Shown piece by piece: positions 35,201 through 44,042 of a DNA stretch of 64,000 nt. Under the pieces are notes generated by a model that worked only from the letters and a program-made list of their open reading frames with translations, searched no databases and had not been told where the DNA came from. The first letter of the stretch is position 1. Each line of letters opens with the position of its first letter. The DNA comes from Mytilus edulis (lineage: Eukaryota; Mollusca; Bivalvia; Mytilida; Mytilidae). The stretch is taken from NCBI RefSeq assembly GCF_963676685.1, contig NC_092346.1:77143821-77207820 (forward strand), in the 5' to 3' direction. The position numbers were made by a program, and so were the translations under genes.

Positions 35201-38200
35201 GTCCGTTTGACTTCTATAAATCTTCAAAAAATAATTCTTAAAATTTCATTTTTTAAAGATAAATATTTTTTTTCTTCATGTATGTTAATGTATGATATAT
35301 ACGAACTCTGACTATGCATATCATAATTTTAAACCTATAATCAAAAAAGTTACTCATTAGGTCTCTATGTTACTCTAATTTATTTTAATATAAAATACTC
35401 AATGGAGTACGTATGAGTAGTGTAACAGCCTTCCATTCAAAACAAAAACATTAGACATGTGCTCTAAACATGTTTCATTGTACCATGTGACTTTACTCAT
35501 TTAAATAACTCTGGTCATGTGATTACTGAGCTTTCTGTATTCAATGAGAAATACAAAAGCATGCACACATGACCAGAGTTATTTAAATGAGTAAAGTCAC
35601 ATGGTACTCCATTGAGTATTTTATATTAAAATAAATTGAAGTAACATAGAGACCTTATGAGTAACTTTTTTGATTATAGGTTTAAAATTATGATATTCAT
35701 AGTCAGAGTTCGTATATATCATACATTAACATACATGAAGAAAACAAATATTTATCTTTAAAAATGAATTTTTAAGAATTATTTTTTGAAGATTTATAGA
35801 AGTCAAACGGACTTATAGACACTTGTACAATTTTAACAATTGTGAAATTAAACAGGAGTGGAATGATCGCCAATGAGTCAACTCTCCCCCAGAGTCCAAG
35901 ATGACGAAGATGATAGCAATAATAAGTCACCGTATGGCCTTCGGCAACTTACTTTTGCCGTCAGTAATACTGCTGTACTTATAATGCAATCAAACAACAC
36001 AATTCCGTTAAAATTTTAACCAACATTTTCGGATTCAAGATTAAAACAACCATACACAAATATTAGGATTGTCCAATGTAAAGTATTTTTACTGTATCTT
36101 TAAGATTATAAATGACGATAAAAAATATTTTCTTTTACCATTAAAAAAAGAAAATCACTTGGAGATTATTTACTCCATTACATTACATGGATTATTGTAG
36201 GTAAGCTCTTTATCACAAGAAAAACAATCGTTGGGAGATCTTATTGCACAAGAAAGGTTGATGGCAGCTGCCCAGCTTCGTGAAATGGAGAAAAGATTAC
36301 AAGACATGCAAAATGCTGTGTTTGCAAAACTGCAAGAATTGAATGTATCCAAGGAATCATACATTCCGCTTAAAGCAGAAATCGAAGCCATGAAGATACT
36401 ACTATCAGAGGAGGAAAAGAGGTATCTATAAACACATAATTAGTGAATGTGAAAAAAAAGGCAACAGTAGTATACCCTATTCGAAAGTCAATAATCGATT
36501 GAGAGAAAACAAATCTGGGTAACAAACCAAAACCTAGGGAAACACATAAACTATAAGAGAAAAACAACAGAACAAAAGAAATTCTGAAATACCACAAAAA
36601 CAAATGCAAAAGAAACATATATAGAAACGAACCACTTGATAACAACTGTCAACCTTCCGGACTTGGTGCAGGACATTTTAAGTAAAAATAGTGGGTTGAA
36701 CCTGGTTTCACGGCTATCCAAACCTCTCGCTTAATTGCAATGATAAAAATAAGCTAAAATGTCAACATTACATGACAGGAATACAGTACAAAAATCAGGA
36801 CAGAAAATCCTATAAATAAATAATACAATAGTTCATTTCGACATGTTGAATACAAAATAACAACGGAACACCTAAAATTAAATAAGAATAGTACATACAA
36901 ACAGCAAAATAGAATTACAAACTACAAATTTTGGGTCACACGAATGCATACAGCAGTATGTAACATTGAGATGTAAGGTTTCACATTTATTTGATAAGCG
37001 GCTTAGTTGACTATTTAAAGTTGTTGCTTTGTGTTCTATGTCTGTTTTTTCGGAATGTCATGTTTATTTTCTAAACCTATGGTACTTTTGAAAACTTAGG
37101 ATAATAAACGACTTGATAAATGATGTAAGTGTCTTTCTAAACATCAAAGACTAATTGTATATCTTTTGGTTTCCTATATTGCTATCTTATTGTCAGGTAC
37201 CATCTTAACCATCGTAGATTCCGATTTTCAAAATGTATTTAACTACATGTAATGATAACAGTATGGGACAAAGGTATGCAAAATGCACACATATATTATT
37301 CTGATAGGTTCTGCTTATATTGGTGAAATTTAAAACACGTCCAAAAAGGACGAAAAACAGCTGCTACGACTAGCATGGTAAATTTGCAAACAAAAAATGT
37401 TAAACTTTTTATGATGTTATCTTTAGATTGAGAACACCTGTAAACCGAATCCAAGTATCAACACCATATGGAAAGGTAAGTACGAGTATAACAGTAAAGC
37501 CTATATAGTGTGAAATGCCATATTCCTTACTTGGTACAGGACATTTTAAGAAAATATGGTGAGTTGAACCTGGTTTTATGGCTAGCAAAATCTCCTGCTT
37601 ATATGGCAATAAGATAATAAAAGTTTACCTTTTTCCGCCATTGTTTTAAATCAAATATATCGAAAAGGAGTTCCATAACATAATGCTCTTCTGTTTTAAT
37701 GAGTCAATTTCAAATTCCAGATCTCAAAATTTTTGACTACATCCGTTAAATACACCTATAGGTCAACACAGGGTATGTATTTGTTTTACATAAGATTATC
37801 ACAATAGGAAAAACATACATAGTGTTACGAATTTACTGTTTAAGAATATAATAATAGTTCTACAGTTATATATTTTCCGATATCTCTATTAGTTTCCCAT
37901 ATCATCTTTTTATCGTTGAAAACTGTATCTAAAATCATCCCTTTATCCTTGGTTGCTATCAGACGCTTTACCTGTACAGTTGTTGCTAGGGTGCTCTCTT
38001 CGAGGTCCGCGTTAGAAGTATAAATAGTGGGTAGCTATTCAGTGTAAATTGTCATTCTTATCGGAGACGTTGATAGAAGAAGACTAGAAAGGTAGGACCG
38101 TTAATGTTTGAAGACGAGAAGCAGGATTTGTCAAACAAAGTGGAGTGTTTGAAACCTGTTGAGAAAATATAAATAGTTTCGGTTCCGTAGAAGTTGTATA

Positions 38201-41200
38201 AACAGGGTTAGTGCTAAGGTTTTGCGTTCCACATCTCTCACTATTGCAGTGAGTGTTTGCTGTTAAACCATACCTTAGTGCTACCCTGTCCAACAGTTAT
38301 ATAAATATATTTTAATAAAGTTTCATACGTCGAAAGTTTACAACAGTTTGAATAGTTTCCATACATTCGTTTTATTCAGGTTTCAGCCCGTTGATACATT
38401 TCGGTTCAGCCCCGTTTTATACATTCAGGTTTCAGCCCGTTTGATACATTAAGGTTTCAAACTATTTCCAAACATTTCGGTTTCAGACCAGTTCCAAACA
38501 TTTAGGTCTCAGACTAGTTCCAAACATTTAGGTTTCAAACTAGTTCCAAACATTTCGGTTTCAGACCAGTTCCAAACATTTAGGCCTCAGACTAGTTCCA
38601 AACATTTAGGTTTCAGACTAGTTCCAAACATTTAGGTTTCAGACCAGTTCCAAACATTTAGGTTTCAGACCAGTTCCAAACCGTCAGACCAGTTTCATAC
38701 ATTTAGGTTTCAGACCCGTTCCACATACATTTATGTTTCAGACCAGTTTCATACATTTATGTTTCAAACCAGTTCGATACATTTAGGTTTCAGACTATAG
38801 TTTCAAACTGTTGGTTTTAAACAGTATTAGACTGAAAGTGTTTTAAACAGTTTTCAATTCAACAAGTTCGGGTTAGGTTGATAGGTGTTGAAATTCGTTT
38901 TATGTAGTATAGTATTTGTTTCATATTTGATAGTGATAGTGTAAACTTTTTATTGACTTTAGAACTTTTGAATTGCTTTTCAAATCCCAGGAAACTGGTA
39001 CGAACCCGAGGATAAAAATATCTAAACGTCCCCGCCCGGTTACACGTTACAAATGGTGGCTTAGCGGTGGGATTTGTCTAGCATTTCTCAACCGTATTTT
39101 GTACATATAAATTGTATTTTATCATGAATTCACATAGGACAGATAGTGTTTTATATGATTCTGACATAAGTTTAACTGAGGAACAGTTAAGTTTGGAAAT
39201 AAATATTTTAACTGCCGAATTAGAAAAATATCGGCATGTTAAAGACAGATCAATTTCCCAGGTTGATACACCCCGAACAGTGTTTAGACATAGTGATTCG
39301 GGGATAGGTTCAGTCAGGCGTTCCGAACAATTGTCAAAACAAACAAACTCCCCGATTTATGAAAAAAATATAAGTAGTAGTGTAAATGGAGGCGGTTTAG
39401 GAGCCCGACCGAGATCATCAGTCAGGTTTGAAACATCAACACCTGCTGCTGAAAAACAAACTTCGAAACATTTTACTGAACAATTACAATTCCCAATTAG
39501 TGACAAATTTGTCACAAAAAGAGCAAGTAAAACTGGTTTAACTCGTGATACCGAGTCTTGTGAAGATAAACAATCCTATCCTTTGGATGGATACAAAAAT
39601 AGAAACATAGTAAAGACTGCTACCTATGATGGGAAAGGTCCTTGGCTTGACTTTAGGTCACATTTTGATGCATGTTCCCAAATTAATAATTGGACAGACA
39701 AAGAGAAAGGTCTGTATTTGGCCGTTTCTCTCAGGGGTCAGGCTCAAGGTGTTTTGGGAAACTTAACCCAGGAGTCTAGACAAGATTTCAAAGAATTGGT
39801 TAAGGCATTAGAAGAGCGTTTTTCTCCGTCTAACCAAACGGAGCTGTACAGAACCCAGCTCAGAGAGAGACACCAGAGAGCTGTAGAGACCTTGCCTGAG
39901 TTAGGCCAAGACATACGAAGGTTAACTAACCTTGCGTATGCAACTGCACCAAACGAAGTGCGGGAGACTTTGGCGAAAGAACAATTCATAGACTCGTTAA
40001 TAGATTCGGATATGAGGCTCCGAATAAAGCAGGCAAGACCTACTGACTTAAATGACGCTATCAGACATGCAGTTGAGCTTGAGGCTTTTAACAAAGCTGA
40101 AAGCAAAAGGATTGAAGGTCAGGGATTTTTACGAACTGCGTCTGAAAATAGAGACAGTGCTGACAACATGACAAGTCAGCTTTTGAAAACCATGTCAGAG
40201 ACATTAATAGAGTTGCAAAAAGAAATGAGAGACTTGAAACAAAACAATAAAGGTAGGAAGCAGGGTGGTGCCCCGCAGCCCTGTTCATTTAGGTGTTATG
40301 CTTGTGACGAGGTAGGCCACAGAGCATTTAACTGTCCTGCTTATCCAAACTTTCAATATAATTATCAGAACCCTAGATATCAGAACAAACCTAAAACAAG
40401 GTATACTAACCAAAACTATGAAAATTCAGATTCGACACCGGGAAAAGTGGGGGTTCATAAACTATTTCCTGATGCAGGTATGTTTCTGAAAGCAAAAGTA
40501 AACGGAATTATCACAGATTTGTTGATAGATACTGGAGCTACAGTTACAGTTATCTCCACTAAAATGTTTAAGAAAATGTCAAATATGCCTTATTTAACTC
40601 CAACTGAAAGGGATATACTTACAGCTAGTGGACATTCGTTGCATGTGTCAGGCAAAACTGAACTTGAAATTGAAACTGACACGTTCAAATGTGTAAGCGC
40701 TGCCATAGTTGCTGACATTAATGTAGATTGTATACTAGGGTTAGATTTCTTGAGAACACATGAAGCTAACATAAATATATACAAGGGGACTTTAACTATT
40801 AAGGGACATGAAGTTAGATTCTATGTCCAAGGTCACATAGGCTGTGATAGGGTTGCTGTATCAGAAACTATCAACACACACCCTAGACGTGAGATTGTTG
40901 AAAATGGAGTTATATTCAATGAAGTTCCTGACTCATTTAAAACAAAACTTGTTCAACCTAGAGATCACTATAAGAGAACTGATCAAGCAATAGTAGGTAG
41001 GGCTCTTGTTGCAAAAGGTAAAAATCATTTACTTCTCTGTGTAGAAGGAAAGTCTGAGATCAGATGTGAAGACTGTGAAACAGTTTTTAAGAAGCAGGAG
41101 TATCTAAAAAGACACACGAAAAACATTCACAGAGTGGAGACTATTAAACGGAGTAACAAAGTTGTTGAAAAGAAGGTTGGTGTTACAGAAAGAGGACAAG

Positions 41201-44042
41201 ATGATTTTGATCAGTATGATCCTGAAAACCTGAAAGAAGATATTTCGGATGACATTAGCAGTGTAGATGATCCGGATGATGCATATAGCGATGGACAGGA
41301 TTCTAAACTAAAAGCATGCTATAGTGAACAAGGCACAGACGGATCAGTCAATGATAAGGATGAAGAGAAGGAAGCGGTTTATCATTGTACGGTATATTCT
41401 GAAGAAGACACGTCACAAAAGAAAGAAACTAAGAAGGTATATCAAACGCCGAAAGACGAAAGCAGTGGCCCTACAGTAAGGAAAAGGTGTGCCCCATTAC
41501 TAGTGTTGGCACCAACAAAGAGAAAGTGTCAGTCCTTCATACGAAGGGACAATATTGAGAAAGAAGTAAGTGAAGAATTGGAACATCCGAAAAGACAGAA
41601 GTTTGTAACAAAACAACAGGCCACACAAACCAACGTAACAAAAGAATGGAAAATGGTGAAGATTGTAACAAAGTATGTTGAGAACGGTCACCAGATAGAA
41701 AAGGTTGAGGAGCATGAGACAGTTTGGATGGTTTAAGAAATAAATATTTGTTTATTGATGCAGGAAGCGTCATATATTTTGAAACTGTATTATAAAACTT
41801 GTTTTTGATTTCTGTTGTATATAAATGTATATGTCCGTCCGTCGGATGGGGACGTTAAATCCGAGGTCCCGTGTTCAGGAAGTACCACGTCTTGTGCACG
41901 TTAAAGAACCCTTTACAAGAACTCTTATTGAGGGGTCCATAAGTGGCCTGTTGTGAGGCAAAATTGTTTTAAACCGGTTTTTGGCAACACAACTTTTCAA
42001 GTGGTATTCAAACTAGAATATTTGAAATGGTTTTATGTGGTCAAAGTTTAATCTAAGTTCAGTATTCAGTTGCTTGTACAAATGTGAATTAAAGTAGGAT
42101 ATTTTGAAAATAGAAAGTTAACAAACAAAACAGAAAGAACATGCAAGTCGAAAGAGGCTGACAGGAACCCCGGAACTGTGAGTAGGCTAAGGTACCCCTA
42201 GGTCTGACGTTTGTCAACAGATTGTTGTAGGAAAGCCATTAGTTGGTTATCATGGTATAACCCTCGGTGTACAAACAGTTGCTGGGAGAGATATTCTGCG
42301 GAATGAGTGGATACATTGAGGTTTAAAGTAGAACCTTGGTATGGTGTCAGCTAGTTTTAACGAGAACAGTTTTGATTGTGTTTTGATTAAGTCAGTATAA
42401 AATTGTAAAACTCATGCGAGGACGCATGAAATCGGAGGCGTGGGTAGTGTTACGAATTTACTGTTTAAGAATATAATAATAGTTCTACAGTTATATATTT
42501 TCCGATATCTCTATTAGTTTCCCATATCATCTTTTTATCGTTGAAAACTGTATCTAAAATCATCCCTTTATCCTTGGTTGCTATCAGACGCTTTACCTGT
42601 ACAGTTGTTGCTAGGGTGCTCTCTTCGAGGTCCGCGTTAGAAGTATAAATAGTGGGTAGCTATTCAGTGTAAATTGTCATTCTTATCGGAGACGTTGATA
42701 GAAGAAGACTAGAAAGGTAGGACCGTTAATGTTTGAAGACGAGAAGCAGGATTTGTCAAACAAAGTGGAGTGTTTGAAACCTGTTGAGAAAATATAAATA
42801 GTTTCGGTTCCGTAGAAGTTGTATAAACAGGGTTAGTGCTAAGGTTTTGCGTTCCACATCTCTCACTATTGCAGTGAGTGTTTGCTGTTAAACCATACCT
42901 TAGTGCTACCCTGTCCAACAGTTATATAAATATATTTTAATAAAGTTTCATACGTCGAAAGTTTACAACAGTTTGAATAGTTTCCATACATTCGTTTTAT
43001 TCAGGTTTCAGCCCGTTGATACATTTCGGTTCAGCCCCGTTTTATACATTCAGGTTTCAGCCCGTTTGATACATTAAGGTTTCAAACTATTTCCAAACAT
43101 TTCGGTTTCAGACCAGTTCCAAACATTTAGGTCTCAGACTAGTTCCAAACATTTAGGTTTCAAACTAGTTCCAAACATTTCGGTTTCAGACCAGTTCCAA
43201 ACATTTAGGCCTCAGACTAGTTCCAAACATTTAGGTTTCAGACTAGTTCCAAACATTTAGGTTTCAGACCAGTTCCAAACATTTAGGTTTCAGACCAGTT
43301 CCAAACCGTCAGACCAGTTTCATACATTTAGGTTTCAGACCCGTTCCACATACATTTATGTTTCAGACCAGTTTCATACATTTATGTTTCAAACCAGTTC
43401 GATACATTTAGGTTTCAGACTATAGTTTCAAACTGTTGGTTTTAAACAGTATTAGACTGAAAGTGTTTTAAACAGTTTTCAATTCAACAAGTTCGGGTTA
43501 GGTTGATAGGTGTTGAAATTCGTTTTATGTAGTATAGTATTTGTTTCATATTTGATAGTGATAGTGTAAACTTTTTATTGACTTTAGAACTTTTGAATTG
43601 CTTTTCAAATCCCAGGAAACTGGTACGAACCCGAGGATAAAAATATCTAAACGTCCCCGCCCGGTTACACGTTACAATACTAACATTTCAGTATCGAAAT
43701 TTATATAAACCTTTTCATTTGAACCAGATTATGAAGTAAATACAGTTTAAAACGGCTCTTCCTTACATACAAGGACAAAAAAGAAACTTAGTATTTCCAC
43801 TAGTAAATACGGTGTTTGTATTTGCGTCGAAACTACAGTTTTTAATAAGTTTGATGGAAAATTATAAGTGTTACAGATAAAACAACTATTTTAAGTTGAA
43901 ATTTCAAGCTGGCACATACAATGAAAGTATTTTTTTAAACCTTAGTAATGAATAATTTGACATGTATAACTATACATTTCTTCGTTTTGTAGAGAAAATA
44001 TTGAAAGAAAAGAAAATGGAACTGTCATATTCGACTGTGTAA
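26229..44042 (+). CDS. Cytoplasmic intermediate filament protein IF2 (10 exons)
   Basis: Ten exons (26229-26254, 29009-29446, 29828-29917, 30289-30474, 30859-31138, 32359-32484, 36201-36421, 37427-37475, 37721-37772, 43993-44042) join to 1,518 nt, 505 residues. The head is residues 1-94, the rod 95-456 (opening LNNRLSEYITRVRQL, closing EIEAMKILLSEEEKR), and the tail 457-505 is short and basic with no lamin-tail domain. Exons 3-7 match IF1 in length and phase exactly, so the two genes are tandem duplicates; heads and tails have diverged. The head has an RSAT/ERPA repeat (SATLGLERPASHGLDRSATQ). The last intron carries a young-looking LTR retrotransposon, which makes that intron 6.2 kb. The two small tail exons and the last exon rest on splice phase. 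Confidence 0.87.
26660..26910 (+). repeat. Family F dispersed repeat
   Basis: The signature GTCATACAAGTGAGAGGTTT is followed by AACTAGGTTTATTCCACCAT, ATATGACAGTTGTTGTCTTT and GACTTTCCGTTTGAATTTTC. A reverse-complement scrap lies at 52855-52925. I recognise it as a common mussel repeat; its class is unknown. Confidence 0.6.
27865..28095 (-). mobile_element. LINE 3' tail
   Basis: On the minus strand the sequence GGGCCCTTGATTGGAATAAT passes into AAATATTCTTATTCTTATTC, a short simple-repeat tail of the kind that ends CR1-like LINEs. No coding part is recognised upstream. Confidence 0.5.
29009..29446 (+). CDS. IF2 exon 2 (head and coil 1A)
   Basis: The exon encodes the head from TYYGYPGKSLGKSNS and coil 1A. 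A second acceptor 21 nt upstream (TTTTCTAAG at 28979-28987) keeps the same phase and would add seven residues (SFNTTYR-like). Either is possible from the sequence. The donor is GTAAAC. Confidence 0.82.
29828..29917 (+). CDS. IF2 exon 3 (coil 1B start)
   Basis: This 90-nt exon encodes RQLQDTVSEKNKYQQQNGSY and LQAIKDLEN between split Arg codons. The acceptor is TTTTTATAG and the donor GTAATT. Confidence 0.87.
30289..30474 (+). CDS. IF2 exon 4 (coil 1B)
   Basis: This 186-nt exon begins LTQEISKNNELVNNINNYQL and ends EREDFKG. The acceptor TATATAAAG has a long T run 5' of it. Confidence 0.87.
30475..30858 (+). other. IF2 intron 4
   Basis: The intron runs from GTAAAC to CGTATAAG. It is AT-rich with no element. 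A short open stretch at 30618-30857 is judged fortuitous. Confidence 0.5.
30859..31138 (+). CDS. IF2 exon 5 (coil 1B to coil 2)
   Basis: This 280-nt exon begins WEKEQQIRKDIEEKFAAYAK and ends ETERKHNDS. It is co-linear with IF1 exon 5 residue by residue. Confidence 0.9.
31232..31575 (+). repeat. Family A dispersed repeat
   Basis: The copy reads TACGCCAGACGCGCGTTTCG, ACTCATCAGTGACGCTCGAA, then GAGCATTGAGGACC and CTGGTGATATCCTCGGGG. It is one of about ten copies in the window and is the near-complete unit. Confidence 0.8.
31611..32270. mobile_element. MITE with TGCCCCAC termini and three 180-bp tandem units
   Basis: The inverted tips TGCCCCAC (31611-31618) and GTGGGGCA (32241-32248) enclose three units of about 180 bp starting at 31732, 31913 and 32093 (TCAAGGTAGTTTTTGATGAA). 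A short CGTTCGTCCGTC simple repeat precedes them. There is no coding capacity. It is a very common bivalve repeat type. Confidence 0.75.
32359..32484 (+). CDS. IF2 exon 6 (coil 2)
   Basis: This 126-nt exon encodes ISTLRVKMESDSAALARLEK onward to AKIANLEGQ. The acceptor is TATCTTTTCAG and the donor GTAAAT. Confidence 0.9.
33808..33998 (+). repeat. Family B dispersed repeat
   Basis: The copy reads GGCCGTTAGTTTTCTCGTTT, GGGGCCTTTTATAGCTGTCT, AGGCCGTACGGTGATCTATA and TTGGCAATCATACCACATCT. It is near-complete. The same unit is found inverted at 44883-45055 and, decayed, in the arms of the 3.8-kb element. Confidence 0.75.
34069..34316. mobile_element. Small fold-back element
   Basis: The arms 34069-34146 and 34239-34316 are inverted copies (GATAAAATCATTACAGCTGA against TCAGCTGTAAGGATTTTATT; a shared AACAAAGCAAGCAAGC block). 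The loop holds a TA microsatellite. It is non-coding. Confidence 0.75.
35201..35812. mobile_element. 612-bp fold-back element with TTATA target duplication
   Basis: Two arms of about 210-250 bp are near-perfect inverted copies: GTCCGTTTGACTTCTATAAA at 35201 and its complement ending at 35812. They are flanked by TTATA on both sides (35196-35200, 35813-35817). The left arm has a roughly 70-bp extra segment (about 35412-35481) absent from the right arm. The loop is 35522-35564. Confidence 0.85.
36201..36421 (+). CDS. IF2 exon 7 (end of rod)
   Basis: This 221-nt exon begins VSSLSQEKQSLGDLIAQERL and ends with EIEAMKILLSEEEKR, the rod-termination motif. It runs from phase 0 to phase 2. Confidence 0.92.
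36422..37426 (+). other. IF2 intron 7 with a family C copy
   Basis: A family C copy occupies about 36455-36830 (GGCAACAGTAGTATACCC, then GGACATTTTAAGTAAAAATA and GGTTGAACCTGGTTTCACGG). The remainder is AT-rich. Confidence 0.65.
36455..36830 (+). repeat. Family C dispersed repeat
   Basis: This copy follows the same order of blocks as the one at 53906-54290, including AATCGATTGAGAGAAAACAA and CATGACAGGAATACAGTACA. Confidence 0.7.
37427..37475 (+). CDS. IF2 exon 8 (tail)
   Basis: After the split Arg this 49-nt exon encodes LRTPVNRIQVSTPYGK and ends in phase 0 at GTAAGT. Its start LRTP parallels LSAP of the IF1 tail exon. Confidence 0.7.
37495..37625 (+). repeat. Family C fragment
   Basis: This fragment repeats only the GGTACAGGACATTTTAAGAA to GGTTGAACCTGGTTTTATGG part of family C, inside IF2 intron 8. 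Confidence 0.65.
37721..37772 (+). CDS. IF2 exon 9 (tail)
   Basis: The acceptor CAAATTCCAG precedes the exon, which encodes ISKFLTTSVKYTYRSTQ and one base. The donor is GTATGT. It is accepted because phases join cleanly on both sides. Confidence 0.6.
38019..38026 (+). promoter_or_regulatory. LTR TATA box
   Basis: TATAAATA in the 5' LTR, about 295 bp before AATAAA, is the expected promoter element of the retrotransposon. The same motif recurs in the 3' LTR. Confidence 0.65.
38392..38800 (+). repeat. 26-bp tandem repeat inside the LTR
   Basis: Around fifteen imperfect units of the form GGTTTCAGACTAGTTCCAAA plus CATTTA lie downstream of the poly(A) signal, that is in U5 and so in the transcribed leader. 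The same array is at about 43017-43425 in the 3' LTR. Confidence 0.85.
39124..41736 (+). CDS. Gag-protease polyprotein with C-terminal C2H2 finger
   Basis: The first ATG at 39124 gives 870 residues. In order: an N-terminal linker (1-160); a retrotransposon gag core at about 165-325 (WLDFRSHFDACSQINNW, LRGQAQGVL, LEERFSP); a CCHC knuckle with C391, C394, H399, C404; and a retropepsin with DTGA at 469-472 and ILGLDFLRTH. A C2H2 finger follows (C648, C651, H664, H669; spacing C-x2-C-x12-H-x4-H), then a very acidic stretch and basic clusters (RKR, KRKC). The usual pol continues with RT after the protease; here the frame ends instead. Gag would assemble particles and the protease cut the polyprotein. 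The role of the finger is unknown. Confidence 0.9.
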   Translation: MNSHRTDSVLYDSDISLTEEQLSLEINILTAELEKYRHVKDRSISQVDTPRTVFRHSDSGIGSVRRSEQLSKQTNSPIYEKNISSSVNGGGLGARPRSSVRFETSTPAAEKQTSKHFTEQLQFPISDKFVTKRASKTGLTRDTESCEDKQSYPLDGYKNRNIVKTATYDGKGPWLDFRSHFDACSQINNWTDKEKGLYLAVSLRGQAQGVLGNLTQESRQDFKELVKALEERFSPSNQTELYRTQLRERHQRAVETLPELGQDIRRLTNLAYATAPNEVRETLAKEQFIDSLIDSDMRLRIKQARPTDLNDAIRHAVELEAFNKAESKRIEGQGFLRTASENRDSADNMTSQLLKTMSETLIELQKEMRDLKQNNKGRKQGGAPQPCSFRCYACDEVGHRAFNCPAYPNFQYNYQNPRYQNKPKTRYTNQNYENSDSTPGKVGVHKLFPDAGMFLKAKVNGIITDLLIDTGATVTVISTKMFKKMSNMPYLTPTERDILTASGHSLHVSGKTELEIETDTFKCVSAAIVADINVDCILGLDFLRTHEANINIYKGTLTIKGHEVRFYVQGHIGCDRVAVSETINTHPRREIVENGVIFNEVPDSFKTKLVQPRDHYKRTDQAIVGRALVAKGKNHLLLCVEGKSEIRCEDCETVFKKQEYLKRHTKNIHRVETIKRSNKVVEKKVGVTERGQDDFDQYDPENLKEDISDDISSVDDPDDAYSDGQDSKLKACYSEQGTDGSVNDKDEEKEAVYHCTVYSEEDTSQKKETKKVYQTPKDESSGPTVRKRCAPLLVLAPTKRKCQSFIRRDNIEKEVSEELEHPKRQKFVTKQQATQTNVTKEWKMVKIVTKYVENGHQIEKVEEHETVWMV
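41737..42447 (+). other. Non-coding interior of the LTR element
   Basis: No RT, RNase H or integrase blocks are found in any frame. It includes a bivalve-type repeat scrap at 41838-41955 (GATGGGGACGTTAAATCCGA, CACGTTAAAGAACCC). A purine-rich GGAGGCGTGGGTAG just before the 3' LTR may be the polypurine tract. Confidence 0.6.
42448..43676 (+). repeat. 3' LTR
   Basis: This copy lies exactly 4,625 bp downstream of the 5' LTR along its full length, which means no indels separate the two. I saw no substitutions when reading them side by side. Confidence 0.93.
43993..44042 (+). CDS. IF2 exon 10 (terminal)
   Basis: The acceptor CGTTTTGTAG precedes the exon, which completes a Glu codon, encodes KILKEKKMELSYSTV and ends with TAA at 44040-44042. 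The phase matches exon 9. Confidence 0.65.

Larger units (their letters stand above)
32485..36200 (+). other. IF2 intron 6
   Basis: The intron is 3.7 kb. It contains a G-rich repeat scrap (33170-33300), family B copies (33525-33680, 33808-33998, 35860-35990) and two fold-back elements. The segment 34330-35190 shows nothing I can name. Confidence 0.65.
37823..39051 (+). repeat. 5' LTR
   Basis: The LTR begins TGTTACGAATTTACTG and ends CACGTTACA. TATAAATA at 38019-38026 and AATAAA at 38314-38319 place U3 before about 38045 and R up to about 38335. The rest contains a tandem array. Confidence 0.93.
37823..43676 (+). mobile_element. Gypsy-like non-autonomous LTR retrotransposon, 5.85 kb
   Basis: Two 1,229-bp LTRs (37823-39051, 42448-43676), each TG...CA, bound a 3.4-kb interior. 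The interior encodes gag, a CCHC knuckle and an aspartic protease in one ORF with a C2H2 finger, and nothing resembling reverse transcriptase, RNase H or integrase. A primer-binding-like TGGTGGCTTAGCGGTGGG follows the 5' LTR at 39054. The LTRs look identical on reading, so the insertion is recent. Flanks are CATAG and ATACT, so no exact target duplication is seen. It depends on another element's enzymes. Confidence 0.92.
37773..43992 (+). other. IF2 intron 9, filled by an LTR retrotransposon
   Basis: Without the inserted element the intron would be about 370 bp. The retrotransposon lies in the same orientation as the gene and carries its own TATA box and poly(A) signals, which could disturb IF2 transcripts. 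Confidence 0.7.

Noticed and set aside
39112-39123. Earlier TTG-based start for the gag ORF
   Set aside because: The frame is open upstream of the ATG at 39124, but a TTG start has no support in an animal retroelement; the first ATG is used.
41038-41736. Separate host zinc-finger gene after gag-protease
   Set aside because: The finger is in the same uninterrupted frame as the protease, with no start, stop or splice site between them, and lies between the LTRs.
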